Source of the DNA: Mycobacterium sp. Root265
GTDB taxonomy: Bacteria > Actinomycetota > Actinomycetes > Mycobacteriales > Mycobacteriaceae
Length of the DNA stretch: 64,000 nt
Direction: 5' to 3'
NCBI RefSeq assembly: GCF_001428895.1
Contig: NZ_LMJA01000001.1
Span: forward strand, 63,150-127,149
Shown here: in pieces, positions 1 to 12,010 of the stretch
How the letters are laid out: every line of letters begins with the position of its first letter
Numbering within the stretch: the stretch's first letter is position 1
Notes under the pieces: generated by a model
The model's input: only the letters and a program-made list of their open reading frames with translations
Databases searched by the model: none
What the model was told of the DNA's origin: nothing
Program-made: the position numbers and the translations under genes

Positions 1-2178
1 TCGGAGATCTACTACGACCGCGGCCCGGAATACGGCATCGAAGGCGGCCCGGAGGCCAACGAGGACCGCTACATCGAGATCTGGAATCTCGTCTTCATGC
101 AGAACGAGCGCGGGGAAGGCACCTCGAAGGACAACTTCGAGATCCTCGGTCCGCTGCCGCGCAAGAACATCGACACCGGCATGGGTGTCGAGCGCATCGC
201 CTGTCTGCTGCAGGACGTGGACAACGTCTACGAGACCGATCTGGTGCGCCCGGTCATCGACCTGGTCGCCGGGATCGCGCCGCGCGGCTACGGGCAGGGC
301 AACCACACCGACGATGTGCGCTACCGCATCATCGGCGATCACAGCCGCACCGCGGCGATCATCATCGGCGACGGGGTCACCCCCGGTAACGAGGGCCGCG
401 GCTACGTGCTGCGCCGGTTGCTGCGCCGGATCATCCGCGCGGCCCGCCTGCTCGGCGTGGAACGGCCCATCATGGCCGAGCTGATGACGACGGTGCGCGA
501 CGAGATGGGGCCTTCCTACCCGGAACTGGTCACCGATTTCGACCGGATCAGCCGCATCGCGGTGGCCGAGGAGACCGCGTTCAACCGCACTCTGCTCTCG
601 GGTTCACGGCTGTTCGAGGATGCTGCCGACGCGACCCGCACCGCCGGAAAGTCCACGCTGTCCGGCAATGACGCGTTCACGCTGCACGACACCTACGGGT
701 TCCCGATCGATCTGACCCTGGAAATGGCCGCCGAGGCCGGCCTGACCGTCGACGAAGAGGGCTTCCGCGGTCTGATGGCCGAACAGCGCCAGCGCGCCAA
801 GGCCGACGCCGCCGCCCGCAAGCAGGCCCACACGGATCTGTCCGCGTACCGGGAGCTCGTCGACGGCGGACCCACCGAGTTCACCGGCTTCGACGAGTTG
901 AGTTCGCAGGCACGCATTCTGGGCATCTTCGTCGACGGTAAACGGGTTCCCGTTGTGTCCCATGAGGGCACCCAGGGTCAGCAGGTCGAGTTGATCCTGG
1001 ACCGCACACCGTTCTACGCCGAATCCGGCGGCCAGATCGCGGATGAGGGTTCCATCACCGGTACCGGTGCCTCGGAGACCGCCAAGGCCGCGGTGACCGA
1101 TGTCCAGAAGATCGCGAAAACCGTGTGGGCGCATCGTGTCTCGGTGGAGTCCGGGGAGTTCGTCGAGGGCGACACCATCACCGCCACGGTCGACGACAAG
1201 TGGCGCCACGGCGCGACCCAGGGGCATTCCGGTACCCACATGGTGCACGCCGCGTTGCGGGAAGTGCTGGGTCCCAACGCGGTTCAGGCAGGCTCGCTGA
1301 ACCGGCCGGGCTACCTGCGCTTCGACTTCAACTGGCAGGGTTCGCTGTCGGACGAGCAGCGCGCACAGATCGAAGAGGTCGCCAACGAAGCGGTGCAGGC
1401 CGACTTCGCGGTGAACACCTTCAACACCGGACTGGATCAGGCCAAAGCCATGGGCGCGATGGCGCTGTTCGGCGAGAACTACCCCGACGAGGTCCGGGTG
1501 GTCGAGATCGGCGGACCGTTCTCCCTGGAGCTGTGCGGCGGTACGCACGTGCGCAGCTCGGCGCAGATCGGACCGGTCACCGTGCTGGGCGAGTCCTCGG
1601 TGGGCTCCGGTGTGCGCCGCGTCGAGGCCTACGTCGGGCTGGAATCGTTCCGGCACCTGTCCAAGGAACGCGCGCTGATGGCGGGCCTGGCGTCGTCGCT
1701 GAAGGTGCCCTCGGAAGAGGTGCCGGCACGGGTGGCCAACCTGGTGGAACGGCTGCGGGCCGCGGAAAAGGAACTGGACAAGGCGCGGCTGGCAAACGCG
1801 CGCGCCGCGGCCGCAAATGCGGCTGCCGGCGCGCAGCTTGTAGGTAAAGTTCGTTTTGTGGCTCAGCGCATGGCCGGGGGAATCACCGCGGGGGATCTGC
1901 GCAGCCTGGTCGGTGACATCAAGGGCAAGCTCGGATCCGATCCGGCCGTGGTGGCCCTGATCGCCGAAGGTGAGGATGACGCGGTGCCGTTCGTGGTCGC
2001 GGTCAATCCCGCCGCACAGGATCTCGGCCTCAGTGCCAACGACCTGGTGAAGACGTTGGGCGCGGCCGTCAACGGCCGCGGGGGTGGCAAGGCTGATCTG
2101 GCCCAGGGTTCCGGTAAGGGGGCGGCGGGTATCGACGCGGCATTGGCCGCGCTGCACGCAGAGATCGCCCGGAGCTAG
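1..2178 (+). CDS. alaS: alanyl-tRNA synthetase, 5'-truncated by window edge
   Basis: Charges tRNA-Ala with alanine in the cytosol. The reading frame is open from base 1, so the N-terminal part of the catalytic core lies outside the window; 725 residues are present. The editing domain is complete: its zinc site shows as HSGTH at 1225-1239 and CGGTH at 1534-1548, and a C-terminal oligomerisation (C-Ala) region follows. The stop (TAG) is 5 bases before the ruvX start, so the two are probably co-transcribed, as in M. tuberculosis (Rv2555c-Rv2554c). Identity is certain from the editing motifs and the neighbours. Nothing looks broken. Confidence 0.98.
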   Translation, partial: SEIYYDRGPEYGIEGGPEANEDRYIEIWNLVFMQNERGEGTSKDNFEILGPLPRKNIDTGMGVERIACLLQDVDNVYETDLVRPVIDLVAGIAPRGYGQGNHTDDVRYRIIGDHSRTAAIIIGDGVTPGNEGRGYVLRRLLRRIIRAARLLGVERPIMAELMTTVRDEMGPSYPELVTDFDRISRIAVAEETAFNRTLLSGSRLFEDAADATRTAGKSTLSGNDAFTLHDTYGFPIDLTLEMAAEAGLTVDEEGFRGLMAEQRQRAKADAAARKQAHTDLSAYRELVDGGPTEFTGFDELSSQARILGIFVDGKRVPVVSHEGTQGQQVELILDRTPFYAESGGQIADEGSITGTGASETAKAAVTDVQKIAKTVWAHRVSVESGEFVEGDTITATVDDKWRHGATQGHSGTHMVHAALREVLGPNAVQAGSLNRPGYLRFDFNWQGSLSDEQRAQIEEVANEAVQADFAVNTFNTGLDQAKAMGAMALFGENYPDEVRVVEIGGPFSLELCGGTHVRSSAQIGPVTVLGESSVGSGVRRVEAYVGLESFRHLSKERALMAGLASSLKVPSEEVPARVANLVERLRAAEKELDKARLANARAAAANAAAGAQLVGKVRFVAQRMAGGITAGDLRSLVGDIKGKLGSDPAVVALIAEGEDDAVPFVVAVNPAAQDLGLSANDLVKTLGAAVNGRGGGKADLAQGSGKGAAGIDAALAALHAEIARS

Positions 2179-2183
2179 CCGCG

Positions 2184-2678
2184 GTGAGTGCTGAGGTCGA
2201 CCGCCTGCCGGACAGGCCGGGTCCCGACGATCCGGGACGGGGTCGCCGGCTCGGCGTCGACGTGGGCACCGTACGGATCGGGGTCGCGGGAAGCGACCCC
2301 GACGGCATTCTGGCCACCCCGCTGGAGACCGTGCAGCGGGACAAATCGGGTCGTCACCTCCGCAGGCTGGTGAAGCTCGCCGAAGAGTTGGAAGCGGTCG
2401 AGGTCGTCGTCGGCCTGCCGCGCACGCTGGCGAACCGCTCCGGTTCCTCAGCACAAGACGCCGTCGAATTGGCCGATGCCCTGGCGGCCCGGATCGCACC
2501 GACACCGGTGCGGCTGGCCGATGAGCGGCTGACCACGGTGACCGCCCAGCGGTCGCTGCGGGAGGCAGGGGTACGCGCCAAGAATCAGCGGGCCATGGTC
2601 GATCAAGTTGCCGCAGTGGGCATTCTGCAGAACTGGTTGGACCAGCGCCGGTCCGCATTAAGGGTTGTTGATGAGTGA
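2184..2678 (+). CDS. ruvX: RuvX/YqgF Holliday junction resolvase-like nuclease
   Basis: An RNase H-fold nuclease of the YqgF/RuvX family, linked to Holliday junction resolution and rRNA maturation. The 164-residue product has the family acidic positions: GVDVGT with its Asp near residue 26, the GLPRTL block, ADERLTT near 112, and VDQVAA near 143. A short charged N-terminal extension (about 22 residues) precedes the fold. GTG at 2184 is used because it is the first start after alaS and gives a family-like length. The last codons overlap the mltG start (ATG at 2671), indicating coupling. The equivalent M. tuberculosis gene is Rv2554c. Confidence 0.93.
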   Translation: MSAEVDRLPDRPGPDDPGRGRRLGVDVGTVRIGVAGSDPDGILATPLETVQRDKSGRHLRRLVKLAEELEAVEVVVGLPRTLANRSGSSAQDAVELADALAARIAPTPVRLADERLTTVTAQRSLREAGVRAKNQRAMVDQVAAVGILQNWLDQRRSALRVVDE

Positions 2679-3915
2679 TCATTGGAGTCCCGAGCGAAGC
2701 GAGCCGCAGGCGGTCGGTCCACCGCGCCGCCGGCTGAGCCGCGCCGCCCGGGCGCAGGAACGACGTACCGCACGGCGCCGCCGGGTGTTCTCCATCGCTG
2801 CGCTGGTGACGCTCGTCGTCGTCGTCATCGGAGTGGTGTTCGTCGGCTCCAAGATGTGGCACGGCCTGTTCGGTGGCAGCAGCGATTTCGCCGGCGAAGG
2901 CACCGCCGATGTCGTCGTCGAGGTGCACAGCGGAGACTCGACCACGGCGATCGGGCAGACGCTGCAGGAACAGAATGTGGTGTCCTCGTCGAAGGCATTC
3001 GTCGACGCCGCGGCCACCAATTCGGCGATCGCGGCCATCCAGCCCGGTTTCTACAAGCTGCGCACCGAGATCCCGGTGTCCAGCGCCGTGGAGAAGCTTG
3101 CCGACCCGGAGAACCGCGTCGGGCAGATGGTCATCCCCGAGGGCCGCCAGCTCGACGACGTCGCCGACGTCAGGACCAACGCCGTCACCAAGGGCATCCT
3201 GTCGCTCATCTCCGACGCCTCCTGCGTCGACCTCGACGGCACCCGGGCCTGTGTCTCGGCCGACGAATTGAAGCAGGCCGCCAGTACCGCCGAACTCGCC
3301 GCACTGTCGGTGCCCAGCTGGGCGACCTCCGGGGTGACCGAGATGGGCAGCGATCACCGCCGGCTCGAGGGCCTCATCGCGCCGGGCAGCTGGAACGTCG
3401 ACCCGTCCGGCTCGGCCGAGGAGATCCTCGCCGCCCTCATCGGGGCCAGCACCGCTCAGTACGAGGCCAACGGCCTGCTCGCCGCCGCCGAGACCACCCG
3501 GATGTCGCCCTACGAGATCCTGATCGTCGCCTCGTTGGTGCAGCGCGAGTCCAAGCCGCAGGACTTCTCCAAGGTGGCGCGGGTGATCTTCAACCGACTG
3601 GCCGAGAACCGCAAGCTGGAATTCGACTCCACGGTGAACTATTCCCTGGACCGCACCGAGGTGGCCACCACCGACGGCGACCGCGCCCGGGTGACCCCGT
3701 GGAACACCTATGCCTCCCTTGGCCTTCCGAAGACCCCGATCTGCTCGCCCGGGCAGCCCGCGCTGGCTGCGGCGGAGAATCCGGAACCAGGGGACTGGCT
3801 GTACTTCGTCACCATCGACCTGGAGGGCACCACGCTCTTCACCCGTGATTACGAACAGCACCTGGCCAGCATCGAACTGGCCAGACGAAACGGTGTGCTG
3901 GACAGTGCCCGATAG
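2671..3915 (+). CDS. mltG: endolytic transglycosylase MltG
   Basis: An inner-membrane lytic transglycosylase that cleaves nascent peptidoglycan and is thought to terminate glycan strands. The 414-residue product has a basic cytosolic head (residues 15-38), one membrane segment (about 40-60) and a periplasmic YceG domain. The catalytic Glu is E293 in the LVQRES motif, followed by the conserved [10 protein letters not shown] block. The ATG at 2671 lies inside the end of ruvX. An in-frame TTG six bases earlier is possible but less likely. The stop overlaps the aroE start by 11 bases. Counterpart: Rv2553c. Confidence 0.94.
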   Translation: MSDHWSPERSEPQAVGPPRRRLSRAARAQERRTARRRRVFSIAALVTLVVVVIGVVFVGSKMWHGLFGGSSDFAGEGTADVVVEVHSGDSTTAIGQTLQEQNVVSSSKAFVDAAATNSAIAAIQPGFYKLRTEIPVSSAVEKLADPENRVGQMVIPEGRQLDDVADVRTNAVTKGILSLISDASCVDLDGTRACVSADELKQAASTAELAALSVPSWATSGVTEMGSDHRRLEGLIAPGSWNVDPSGSAEEILAALIGASTAQYEANGLLAAAETTRMSPYEILIVASLVQRESKPQDFSKVARVIFNRLAENRKLEFDSTVNYSLDRTEVATTDGDRARVTPWNTYASLGLPKTPICSPGQPALAAAENPEPGDWLYFVTIDLEGTTLFTRDYEQHLASIELARRNGVLDSAR

Positions 3916-4717
3916 GCGGCGTCCCGCCGCGGAGCCCGTCAGGCGAGCCGGCGTCCTGGGGTCACCGATCTCGCATTCCCGTTCGCCGGACATCCACCTG
4001 GCCGCCTACCGGGAACTGGGCCTGACGTCGTGGACCTATGACCGCATCGAGTGCACGGCCCAGCAGTTGCCGGCACTGGTGGCCGGGCTGGGACCGGAGT
4101 GGGTCGGGCTCTCGGTCACCATGCCGAACAAGTTCGCCGCCCTGGCGGTCGCCTCCGAGCGGACGGCCCGCGCCACCCTGGTGGGCTCGGCGAACACCCT
4201 GGTGCGCACACCGACGGGCTGGCGGGCCGACAACACCGATATCGACGGGGTCATCGGTGCGCTGACGAACGCGTGCGGACCCCGCGCCGCGGTGCTCGGC
4301 TCGGGCGGTACCGCCCCGGCCGCGGTGGTGGGCCTGGCCACTCTCGGTGTCACCGAGATCGCGGTGCTCGCCCGCAACCCGGAGCGGGCGCAACCGTTGG
4401 TCGCCCTGGCCGAACCGCTCGGTGTCGCCATCCGGTGGGTCGAACTCGGCACCCCGGTCGAGGTGGACGTCGCGGTCAACACCCTGCCCGCCGACATCGC
4501 GGCCGGCTACGTCCACACCATCGAAACCGTGCCGGTGCTGCTGGACGCGATCTACGACCCCTGGCCCACCCCGTTGGCCTCCGCGGTGCAGGCCGGCGGC
4601 GGCCGGGTGATCAGCGGGCTGCAGATGCTGCTGCATCAGGCCGTCGCGCAGGTCGAACAGTTCACCGGCTTGCCTGCGCCCAAAGAGGTGATGAGGCGGG
4701 CCCTGCCGGGGTCCTAG
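3905..4717 (+). CDS. aroE: shikimate dehydrogenase
   Basis: Reduces 3-dehydroshikimate to shikimate with NADPH, the fourth step of the shikimate pathway. The 270-residue product shows the substrate-site SHSRSP, the catalytic-lysine motif SVTMPNK (K76), NTDIDG (D112) and the nucleotide-binding GSGGTAPA (132-139). The GTG at 3905 is chosen because it starts 11 bases before the mltG stop and puts a short basic leader before the first strand (AGVLGSPISHS). Other aro genes (aroC, aroK, aroB) follow after a two-gene interval. Counterpart: Rv2552c. Confidence 0.95.
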   Translation: MPDRRRPAAEPVRRAGVLGSPISHSRSPDIHLAAYRELGLTSWTYDRIECTAQQLPALVAGLGPEWVGLSVTMPNKFAALAVASERTARATLVGSANTLVRTPTGWRADNTDIDGVIGALTNACGPRAAVLGSGGTAPAAVVGLATLGVTEIAVLARNPERAQPLVALAEPLGVAIRWVELGTPVEVDVAVNTLPADIAAGYVHTIETVPVLLDAIYDPWPTPLASAVQAGGGRVISGLQMLLHQAVAQVEQFTGLPAPKEVMRRALPGS

Positions 4718-4726
4718 CCTTGGACT

Positions 4727-5146
4727 GTGGGTGTGCTGGTGATCGGTGGCTGGCTGATCGCGCTGAGCATCCATGACCTGCGCCGCCGCCGCCTGCCGAA
4801 CGCGCTGACCCTGCCCGGCGCGGTACTCATCCTCGGGGTGGCCGTGCTGGCGGGCCGGGGAACGCCCGCTGCGCTGGGTGCGCTAGCCCTGAGCCTGCTC
4901 TATCTGATGGTCCACCTGATCGACCCGGCCGCGCTCGGTGCCGGGGACGTGAAACTCGCGATCGGCCTCGGCGCACTCACCGGGGCGTTCGGGGTGGAGG
5001 TGTGGCTGCTCGGTGCCTTCGGTGCGGTGCTGCTGACCGCGCTCGCCGGGATCATCGTCGTGCTGTCGCGGGGCGGATCGACCGTGCCGCACGGCCCATC
5101 GATGTGTGCCGCCAGCGCGGCAGCGGTCGCCCTGGCGTGGTGGTAG
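4727..5146 (+). CDS. A24-family prepilin peptidase (short form)
   Basis: A membrane aspartyl protease of the A24 (TadV/CpaA/PilD catalytic core) family, which cleaves type IV or Flp prepilin leaders. The 139-residue product is almost entirely hydrophobic with about five to six membrane segments. Both catalytic aspartates are visible: D17 in the SIHDLRRRRLPN block and D74 in the GAGD motif (71-74). It lacks the N-terminal methylase domain of full PilD enzymes, as expected for a short form. The GTG is 9 bases after aroE. No pilin or tad gene is in the window, so its substrate is elsewhere. Counterpart: Rv2551c. Confidence 0.85.
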   Translation: MGVLVIGGWLIALSIHDLRRRRLPNALTLPGAVLILGVAVLAGRGTPAALGALALSLLYLMVHLIDPAALGAGDVKLAIGLGALTGAFGVEVWLLGAFGAVLLTALAGIIVVLSRGGSTVPHGPSMCAASAAAVALAWW

Positions 5147-5160
5147 TCCTACGCTGAGCC

Positions 5161-5679
5161 ATGACCGTGCGGCCCGCCACCACCGATGACCTGCCGGTCA
5201 TCGCGGCCATCTACGCCCACTACGTCGCCAGTTCGGTGGCGACCTTCGAGATCGACGCACCCGACGTGGACGAGTGGGCGCGGCGTTTCGCCACCATCAC
5301 CGAACGCGATCTGCCGTTCCTGGTCGCCGAGCGCGACGGCGCCGTGGCCGGATACGCCTATTGCACGCCGTGGAAGGAACGCCCCGCCTACCGGGCCACC
5401 GTGGAGGACTCGGTGTACGTCGCGCCGTGGGCGCTGGGCGCGGGCTGCGGAACCGAACTGCTCACCGCGTTGTTGGAGCGGTGCCGGTCGATCGGGGTGC
5501 GCGAGGTCATCGCGGTGATCGCCGACTCCGGGGATCCGGCCTCGACCGGCCTGCACCGTCGGTTGGGATTTCGGGAGGCCGGACGGCTGGTCCGGGTCGG
5601 CTACAAACACGACCGTTGGATCGACACCGTGCTGCTGCAATGGAGTGCACCCCGGCAACCCGGGCCAGCGACCCGGTGA
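5161..5679 (+). CDS. GNAT acetyltransferase, phosphinothricin/methionine-sulfoximine type
   Basis: A 172-residue GNAT-fold N-acetyltransferase that uses acetyl-CoA. The N-terminal RPATTDDLPVIAAIYAHYV and the central TPWKERPAYRATVEDSVYV pattern belong to the Pat/bar/MddA group, which acetylates phosphinothricin, methionine sulfoximine or sulfone. The acetyl-CoA pyrophosphate loop is ALGAGCGTEL (about 91-100). The C-terminal LHRRLGFREAG strand-helix is typical. It starts 14 bases after the prepilin peptidase gene on the same strand. The exact substrate cannot be read from sequence. It sits where M. tuberculosis has unrelated genes between Rv2551c and aroC. Confidence 0.82.
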   Translation: MTVRPATTDDLPVIAAIYAHYVASSVATFEIDAPDVDEWARRFATITERDLPFLVAERDGAVAGYAYCTPWKERPAYRATVEDSVYVAPWALGAGCGTELLTALLERCRSIGVREVIAVIADSGDPASTGLHRRLGFREAGRLVRVGYKHDRWIDTVLLQWSAPRQPGPATR

Positions 5680-5721
5680 CGGATTCGGTCGCACAGATGA
5701 CCGCATGGGAGAATGTCATCC

Positions 5722-6936
5722 GTGTTGCGATGGACTACCGCAGGTGAATCCCACGGCCGTGCCCTGGTAGCGATGGTCGAAGGCATGGTTGCGGGTTTGT
5801 CCGTCACCTCCGACGACATCGCGGTCCAGTTGCAGCGCCGCCGGCTCGGTTACGGCCGCGGTGCGCGGATGAAGTTCGAGAAGGACCAGGTGACCGTGCT
5901 GGGCGGCGTACGCCACGGCCTCACCCTGGGCGGACCGATCGCCATCGAGATCGGCAACACCGAATGGCCCAAGTGGGAGACCGTGATGGCCTCGGACCCG
6001 GTGCCCGCCGAGCAACTCGACAGCGACGCCGCCCGCAACGCCCCACTGACCCGTCCCCGCCCCGGCCACGCCGACTACGCGGGCATGCTCAAATACGGCT
6101 TCGACGACGCCCGTCCGGTGCTGGAGCGTGCCAGCGCCCGCGAGACCGCGGCCCGCGTCGCCGCCGGCACCGTGGCCCGCGCCTTCCTGCAGCAGGCGCT
6201 CGGCGTCGAGGTGATCTCCCACGTCGTGTCCATCGGTGCCTCGAAGCCCTACGACGGCCCGTCGCCGCAGCAGCAGGATCTGGCCGCCATCGACGACAGC
6301 CCGGTGCGTGCCTTCGACAAGGACGCCGAGCAGCTGATGATCGACGAGATCGAAGCCGCCAAGAAGGACGGTGACACCCTCGGCGGCATCGTCGAGGTTG
6401 TGGTCACCGGGCTGCCCATCGGACTGGGCTCCTTCACCAGTGGTGACAACCGCCTCGACAGCCAGCTGGCCGCGGCGGTGATGGGCATCCAGGCCATCAA
6501 GGGCGTCGAGATCGGCGACGGGTTCGAGACGGCGCGCCGCCGCGGCAGCGTCGCCCACGACGAGATGTACCCGGGCCCGGACGGCATCACCCGGTCGACC
6601 AACCGCGCCGGCGGTCTGGAGGGCGGCATGACCAACGGGCAGCCGCTACGGGTGCGCGCCGCGATGAAGCCGATCTCCACGGTGCCCCGCGCGCTGGCCA
6701 CCGTGGACATGTCGACCGGCGACGAGGCCGTCGCGATCCATCAGCGTTCCGATGTATGCGCGGTGCCGGCCGCCGGCGTCGTCGTCGAGACGATGGTCGC
6801 GCTGGTGCTGGCGCGCGCCGCGCTGCTCAAGTTCGGCGGCGACTCGCTGGCCGAGACCCGCAGGAACGTCGAGAGCTACCTGGCTTCGGTCGCCGAGCAC
6901 GAGCCGTCCACCCCGTCGGTTCCGGCCTCGGGATAG
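5722..6936 (+). CDS. aroC: chorismate synthase
   Basis: Converts EPSP to chorismate in an FMNH2-dependent trans-elimination, the last step of the shikimate pathway. The 404-residue protein carries GESHG at the N terminus, RPGHADYAG, the RASARETA block and the C-terminal [14 protein letters not shown] signature. The GTG at 5722 is chosen because it gives MLRW, the usual mycobacterial N terminus, and lies 9 bases after GGGAGA (5707-5712). An upstream ATG at 5713 would abut that ribosome site. It is followed 3 bases later by aroK. The M. tuberculosis gene is Rv2540c (called aroF there). Confidence 0.96.
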   Translation: MLRWTTAGESHGRALVAMVEGMVAGLSVTSDDIAVQLQRRRLGYGRGARMKFEKDQVTVLGGVRHGLTLGGPIAIEIGNTEWPKWETVMASDPVPAEQLDSDAARNAPLTRPRPGHADYAGMLKYGFDDARPVLERASARETAARVAAGTVARAFLQQALGVEVISHVVSIGASKPYDGPSPQQQDLAAIDDSPVRAFDKDAEQLMIDEIEAAKKDGDTLGGIVEVVVTGLPIGLGSFTSGDNRLDSQLAAAVMGIQAIKGVEIGDGFETARRRGSVAHDEMYPGPDGITRSTNRAGGLEGGMTNGQPLRVRAAMKPISTVPRALATVDMSTGDEAVAIHQRSDVCAVPAAGVVVETMVALVLARAALLKFGGDSLAETRRNVESYLASVAEHEPSTPSVPASG

Positions 6937-6939
6937 CCG

Positions 6940-9165
<2,226 letters not shown>

Positions 9166-9198
9166 GAGGGGACAGCGTAGCGAGTACCGTCAGCGCCT

Positions 9199-10293
9199 GT
9201 GACGATTTCTCAGCGCCGGGACCGGTTACGGCGCCGGCTGGCGGCCGCCGAACTGGACGCCATGTTGGTAACTGACCTGGTCAACGTCCGATATCTGTCC
9301 GGATTCACCGGTTCCAACGCCGCCCTTTTGGTGCGTGCCGACCAGGACACGCCGGTGTTGGCAACGGACGGACGTTATGTAACGCAGGCCGCGGCGCAGT
9401 CGCCCGACGCCGAACTGGTCATCGAACGGGCGGTGGCGCCCCACCTGGCGGGCCGTGCGGCCGCCGACGGCGTGCGCCGGCTCGGATTCGAGAGCCACGT
9501 GGTGACGGTGGACGGTTTCGGTCTGCTGGAGCGTGCGGGAGAGGGTCTGGAGTTCGTCCGCGCCGCCGGCATGGTGGAACGGCTGCGCGAGGTCAAGGAC
9601 GTCGGTGAGATCGCGATTCTGCGGCTGGCCTGCGAGGCGGCCGACGCGGCGCTGCATGATCTGGTGGCCCGCGGTGGGTTGCGCCCCGGACGCACCGAGA
9701 AAGAGGTCGGTCGCGAGCTGGAATCGCTGATGCTCGACCACGGCGCCGACGGGGTGTCCTTCGAAACCATCGTGGCCGCCGGCGCGAACTCGGCGATCCC
9801 GCATCACCGGCCCACCGACGCCGTGCTGGCCGACGGCGATTTCGTGAAGATCGACTTCGGCGCCCTGGTGGCGGGCTATCACTCGGACATGACGCGCACC
9901 TTCGTGCTGGGACACGCCGCGCAGTGGCAGCTGGACCTGTACGAACTCGTGGCGACCAGCCAGGCGGCCGGCCGGAAGGCCCTGGTGGAGGGGGCGATCC
10001 TGAAGGATGTCGACGGCGCCTCGCGGCAGGTGATCGCCGACGCCGGATTCGCCGAGAACTTCGGGCACGGCCTCGGGCACGGGGTCGGACTACAGATCCA
10101 CGAAGCGCCGGGTATCAGCGCGTCAGCCGTCGGTACACTGCTTGCTGGCGCTGCGGTCACCGTGGAGCCCGGCGTCTATCTGCCCGGCCGGGGCGGTGTC
10201 CGCATCGAGGACACCCTGGTTGTCGGCAGCGAGAGCGCACCTACACCCGAGTTACTCACCCGGTTCCCCAAGGAACTGGCTGTTATCACCTGA
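9199..10293 (+). CDS. pepQ: Xaa-Pro aminopeptidase / M24 metallopeptidase
   Basis: Cleaves peptides with proline at the second position (aminopeptidase P or prolidase type). The 364-residue protein has an N-terminal creatinase-like domain (1-125) and a pita-bread C-terminal domain. All five metal ligands are present: D219 and D230 in the KIDFGA to SDMTRTF block, H290 in the GHGLGHG region, E323 in VEPGVY and E337 in RIEDT. GTG at 9199 gives the normal length. It is followed by efp, 19 bases downstream, as in M. tuberculosis (Rv2535c-efp). Whether it is an aminopeptidase or a dipeptidase is not settled by sequence. Confidence 0.92.
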   Translation: MTISQRRDRLRRRLAAAELDAMLVTDLVNVRYLSGFTGSNAALLVRADQDTPVLATDGRYVTQAAAQSPDAELVIERAVAPHLAGRAAADGVRRLGFESHVVTVDGFGLLERAGEGLEFVRAAGMVERLREVKDVGEIAILRLACEAADAALHDLVARGGLRPGRTEKEVGRELESLMLDHGADGVSFETIVAAGANSAIPHHRPTDAVLADGDFVKIDFGALVAGYHSDMTRTFVLGHAAQWQLDLYELVATSQAAGRKALVEGAILKDVDGASRQVIADAGFAENFGHGLGHGVGLQIHEAPGISASAVGTLLAGAAVTVEPGVYLPGRGGVRIEDTLVVGSESAPTPELLTRFPKELAVIT

Positions 10294-10312
10294 TCTAGGA
10301 GCTGTACAGACC

Positions 10313-10876
10313 GTGGCATCAACCGCCGACTTCAAGAATGGGCTCGTTCTGCAGATCGAAAACCAGCTGTGGCAGATCACCGAGTTCCAGCACGTCAAGC
10401 CCGGTAAGGGCCCGGCCTTCGTGCGCACCAAGCTCAAGAACGTGCTGACCGGCAAGGTCGTCGACAAGACGTTCAACGCCGGGGTCAAGGTGGAGACCGC
10501 CACCGTCGACCGGCGTGACGCCACCTACCTGTACCGCGACGGCAGCGACTTCGTCTTCATGGACTCCGAGGACTTCGAGCAGCATCCGCTGTCCGAGGCG
10601 CTGGTGGGCCGGCTGGCCGACTTCCTGCTCGAGGGGATCGGCGTGCAGATCGCCTTCCACGAGGGCGCGCCGCTGTACCTAGAGCTCCCGGTCACCGTCG
10701 AACTCGTCGTCACCCACACGGAGCCGGGCCTACAGGGCGATCGCTCCAGCGCGGGCACCAAGCCCGCCACCGTGGAGACCGGCGCCGAACTCCAGGTGCC
10801 GCTGTTCATCAACACCGGTGACAAGCTGAAGGTTGATTCCCGTGACGGCAGCTACTTGGGAAGGGTCAATGGCTGA
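10313..10876 (+). CDS. efp: translation elongation factor P
   Basis: Relieves ribosome stalling at polyproline by binding between the P and E sites. The 187-residue protein has the usual three OB/KOW-like domains. The tip loop is VKPGKGPAF with Lys at position 32, the residue that is modified in some bacteria. GTG at 10313 is chosen because the AGGAG at 10297-10301 precedes it and because it gives [10 protein letters not shown], the standard start. Its stop overlaps the nusB start by 8 bases. Confidence 0.97.
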   Translation: MASTADFKNGLVLQIENQLWQITEFQHVKPGKGPAFVRTKLKNVLTGKVVDKTFNAGVKVETATVDRRDATYLYRDGSDFVFMDSEDFEQHPLSEALVGRLADFLLEGIGVQIAFHEGAPLYLELPVTVELVVTHTEPGLQGDRSSAGTKPATVETGAELQVPLFINTGDKLKVDSRDGSYLGRVNG

Positions 10877-11348
10877 CCGTCGTGGTGACCGTGGTCGGCA
10901 CCAGGCGCGTAAGCGTGCCGTCGACCTGCTGTTCGAAGCCGAGGCGCGCGGGATCACCGCCGCCGAGGCCGCCGACGGTCGCAACGCGCTGTCCCACACC
11001 CAGGCCGATATCAACGCGCTGAACCCGTACACCGTGACGGTGGCTCATGGTGTCACCGAGCAGGCCGCGCACGTCGACGACCTCATCTCCTCGCACCTGC
11101 AGGGCTGGACGCTGGAGCGGCTGCCCGCCGTGGACCGCGCCATCCTGCGGGTGGCGGTGTGGGAACTGCTGCACGCCGAGGATGTGCCGGAGCCCGTGGC
11201 CGTCGACGAGGCCGTCGAGCTGGCCAAGGAACTGTCCACCGACGAGTCGCCGGGCTTCGTCAACGGCGTGCTCGGTCAGGTGATGCTGGTGACCCCGCAG
11301 ATCCGAGCGGCCGCCGCGGCGTTGCGCCCCTCCGACGCCGGGGAGTGA
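10869..11348 (+). CDS. nusB: transcription antitermination factor NusB
   Basis: An all-helical RNA-binding protein that, with NusE/S10, recognises boxA in rRNA leaders and supports processive antitermination. The 159-residue product begins with a basic helix ([22 protein letters not shown]). It ends with [17 protein letters not shown] and the NGVLGQV helix typical of NusB. ATG at 10869 overlaps the efp stop. The 3' end overlaps or abuts the next gene's start. Counterpart: Rv2533c. Confidence 0.96.
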   Translation: MADRRGDRGRHQARKRAVDLLFEAEARGITAAEAADGRNALSHTQADINALNPYTVTVAHGVTEQAAHVDDLISSHLQGWTLERLPAVDRAILRVAVWELLHAEDVPEPVAVDEAVELAKELSTDESPGFVNGVLGQVMLVTPQIRAAAAALRPSDAGE

Positions 11349-11350
11349 GC

Positions 11351-11872
11351 GTGCCGCAGGACTGGGCGCCCTACACGAGCGTGCAGGATGCGGCGACGGT
11401 TTATCTGCGTGACCCCGAGCTGGCGCTCGAACAGCTGCGGTCGGTCATCGAGTTCCCCGGCATCGCCGCGTTCATCATGTCCCGCGGTGAGACCGAGGAG
11501 ATCGAGGGCACCGCGGTATGGCAGGAAGTGGTGGCCACCGATGGCCTGCGCCTCATCATGTGGCGCGCCGATGACGAATTCGCCGACGACCGTCGGCAAT
11601 TGAACTCCTCGGTGCGCACCATCCTGTTGTCCACCATCAGCGATCACATCCTCAGCACCCAGTTCGAGGTCCTCGGCGACGGCACCCGCAGACTCTCCGA
11701 GGTCCGGCTGCGGATGTATACCCAGCTGGTGACCCGAGCCCGACGTACCTCGGCGACCGACAGCGACCTGTACTGCGAGTCGTTCCGATACACCAAGTCG
11801 GTGGACAACGGCGGCCTGGCTCAGATGGAGCGGCTGCTGCAGTTCGGGCGGGTGCTGTCGCGCTCGATGTAG
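11351..11872 (+). CDS. conserved mycobacterial protein downstream of nusB (Rv2532c-like position)
   Basis: A 173-residue soluble protein with no catalytic motif that I recognise. It is mixed alpha/beta, with an acidic N-terminal half and an amphipathic C-terminal helix ending in LLQFGRVLSRSM. No signal peptide or membrane segment is visible. GTG at 11351 is preferred because GGGGAG lies 5-6 bases upstream; the alternative GTG at 11345 overlaps the nusB stop as GTGA. Position directly after nusB matches Rv2532c of M. tuberculosis, which supports it being real. Function is unknown. Confidence 0.75.
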   Translation: MPQDWAPYTSVQDAATVYLRDPELALEQLRSVIEFPGIAAFIMSRGETEEIEGTAVWQEVVATDGLRLIMWRADDEFADDRRQLNSSVRTILLSTISDHILSTQFEVLGDGTRRLSEVRLRMYTQLVTRARRTSATDSDLYCESFRYTKSVDNGGLAQMERLLQFGRVLSRSM

Positions 11873-12010
11873 CGGACTGTCGGGTGCGAAAGTACCTACC
11901 TCTCAGCGACATCCGGGCGAACGTTGGGTCCCAGGAATTTCTTTGGACTCATTGATCACGGCCGTCACTTTCTGGGCGGTTTTGTCGGTGATCGCACGTA
12001 TGTTCGAAGC

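Noticed and set aside
604-3993. 1129-codon open frame on the minus strand
   Set aside because: It runs antisense to alaS, ruvX and mltG, is rich in Arg, Gly and His, and shows no domain. It is a by-product of high GC at third codon positions.
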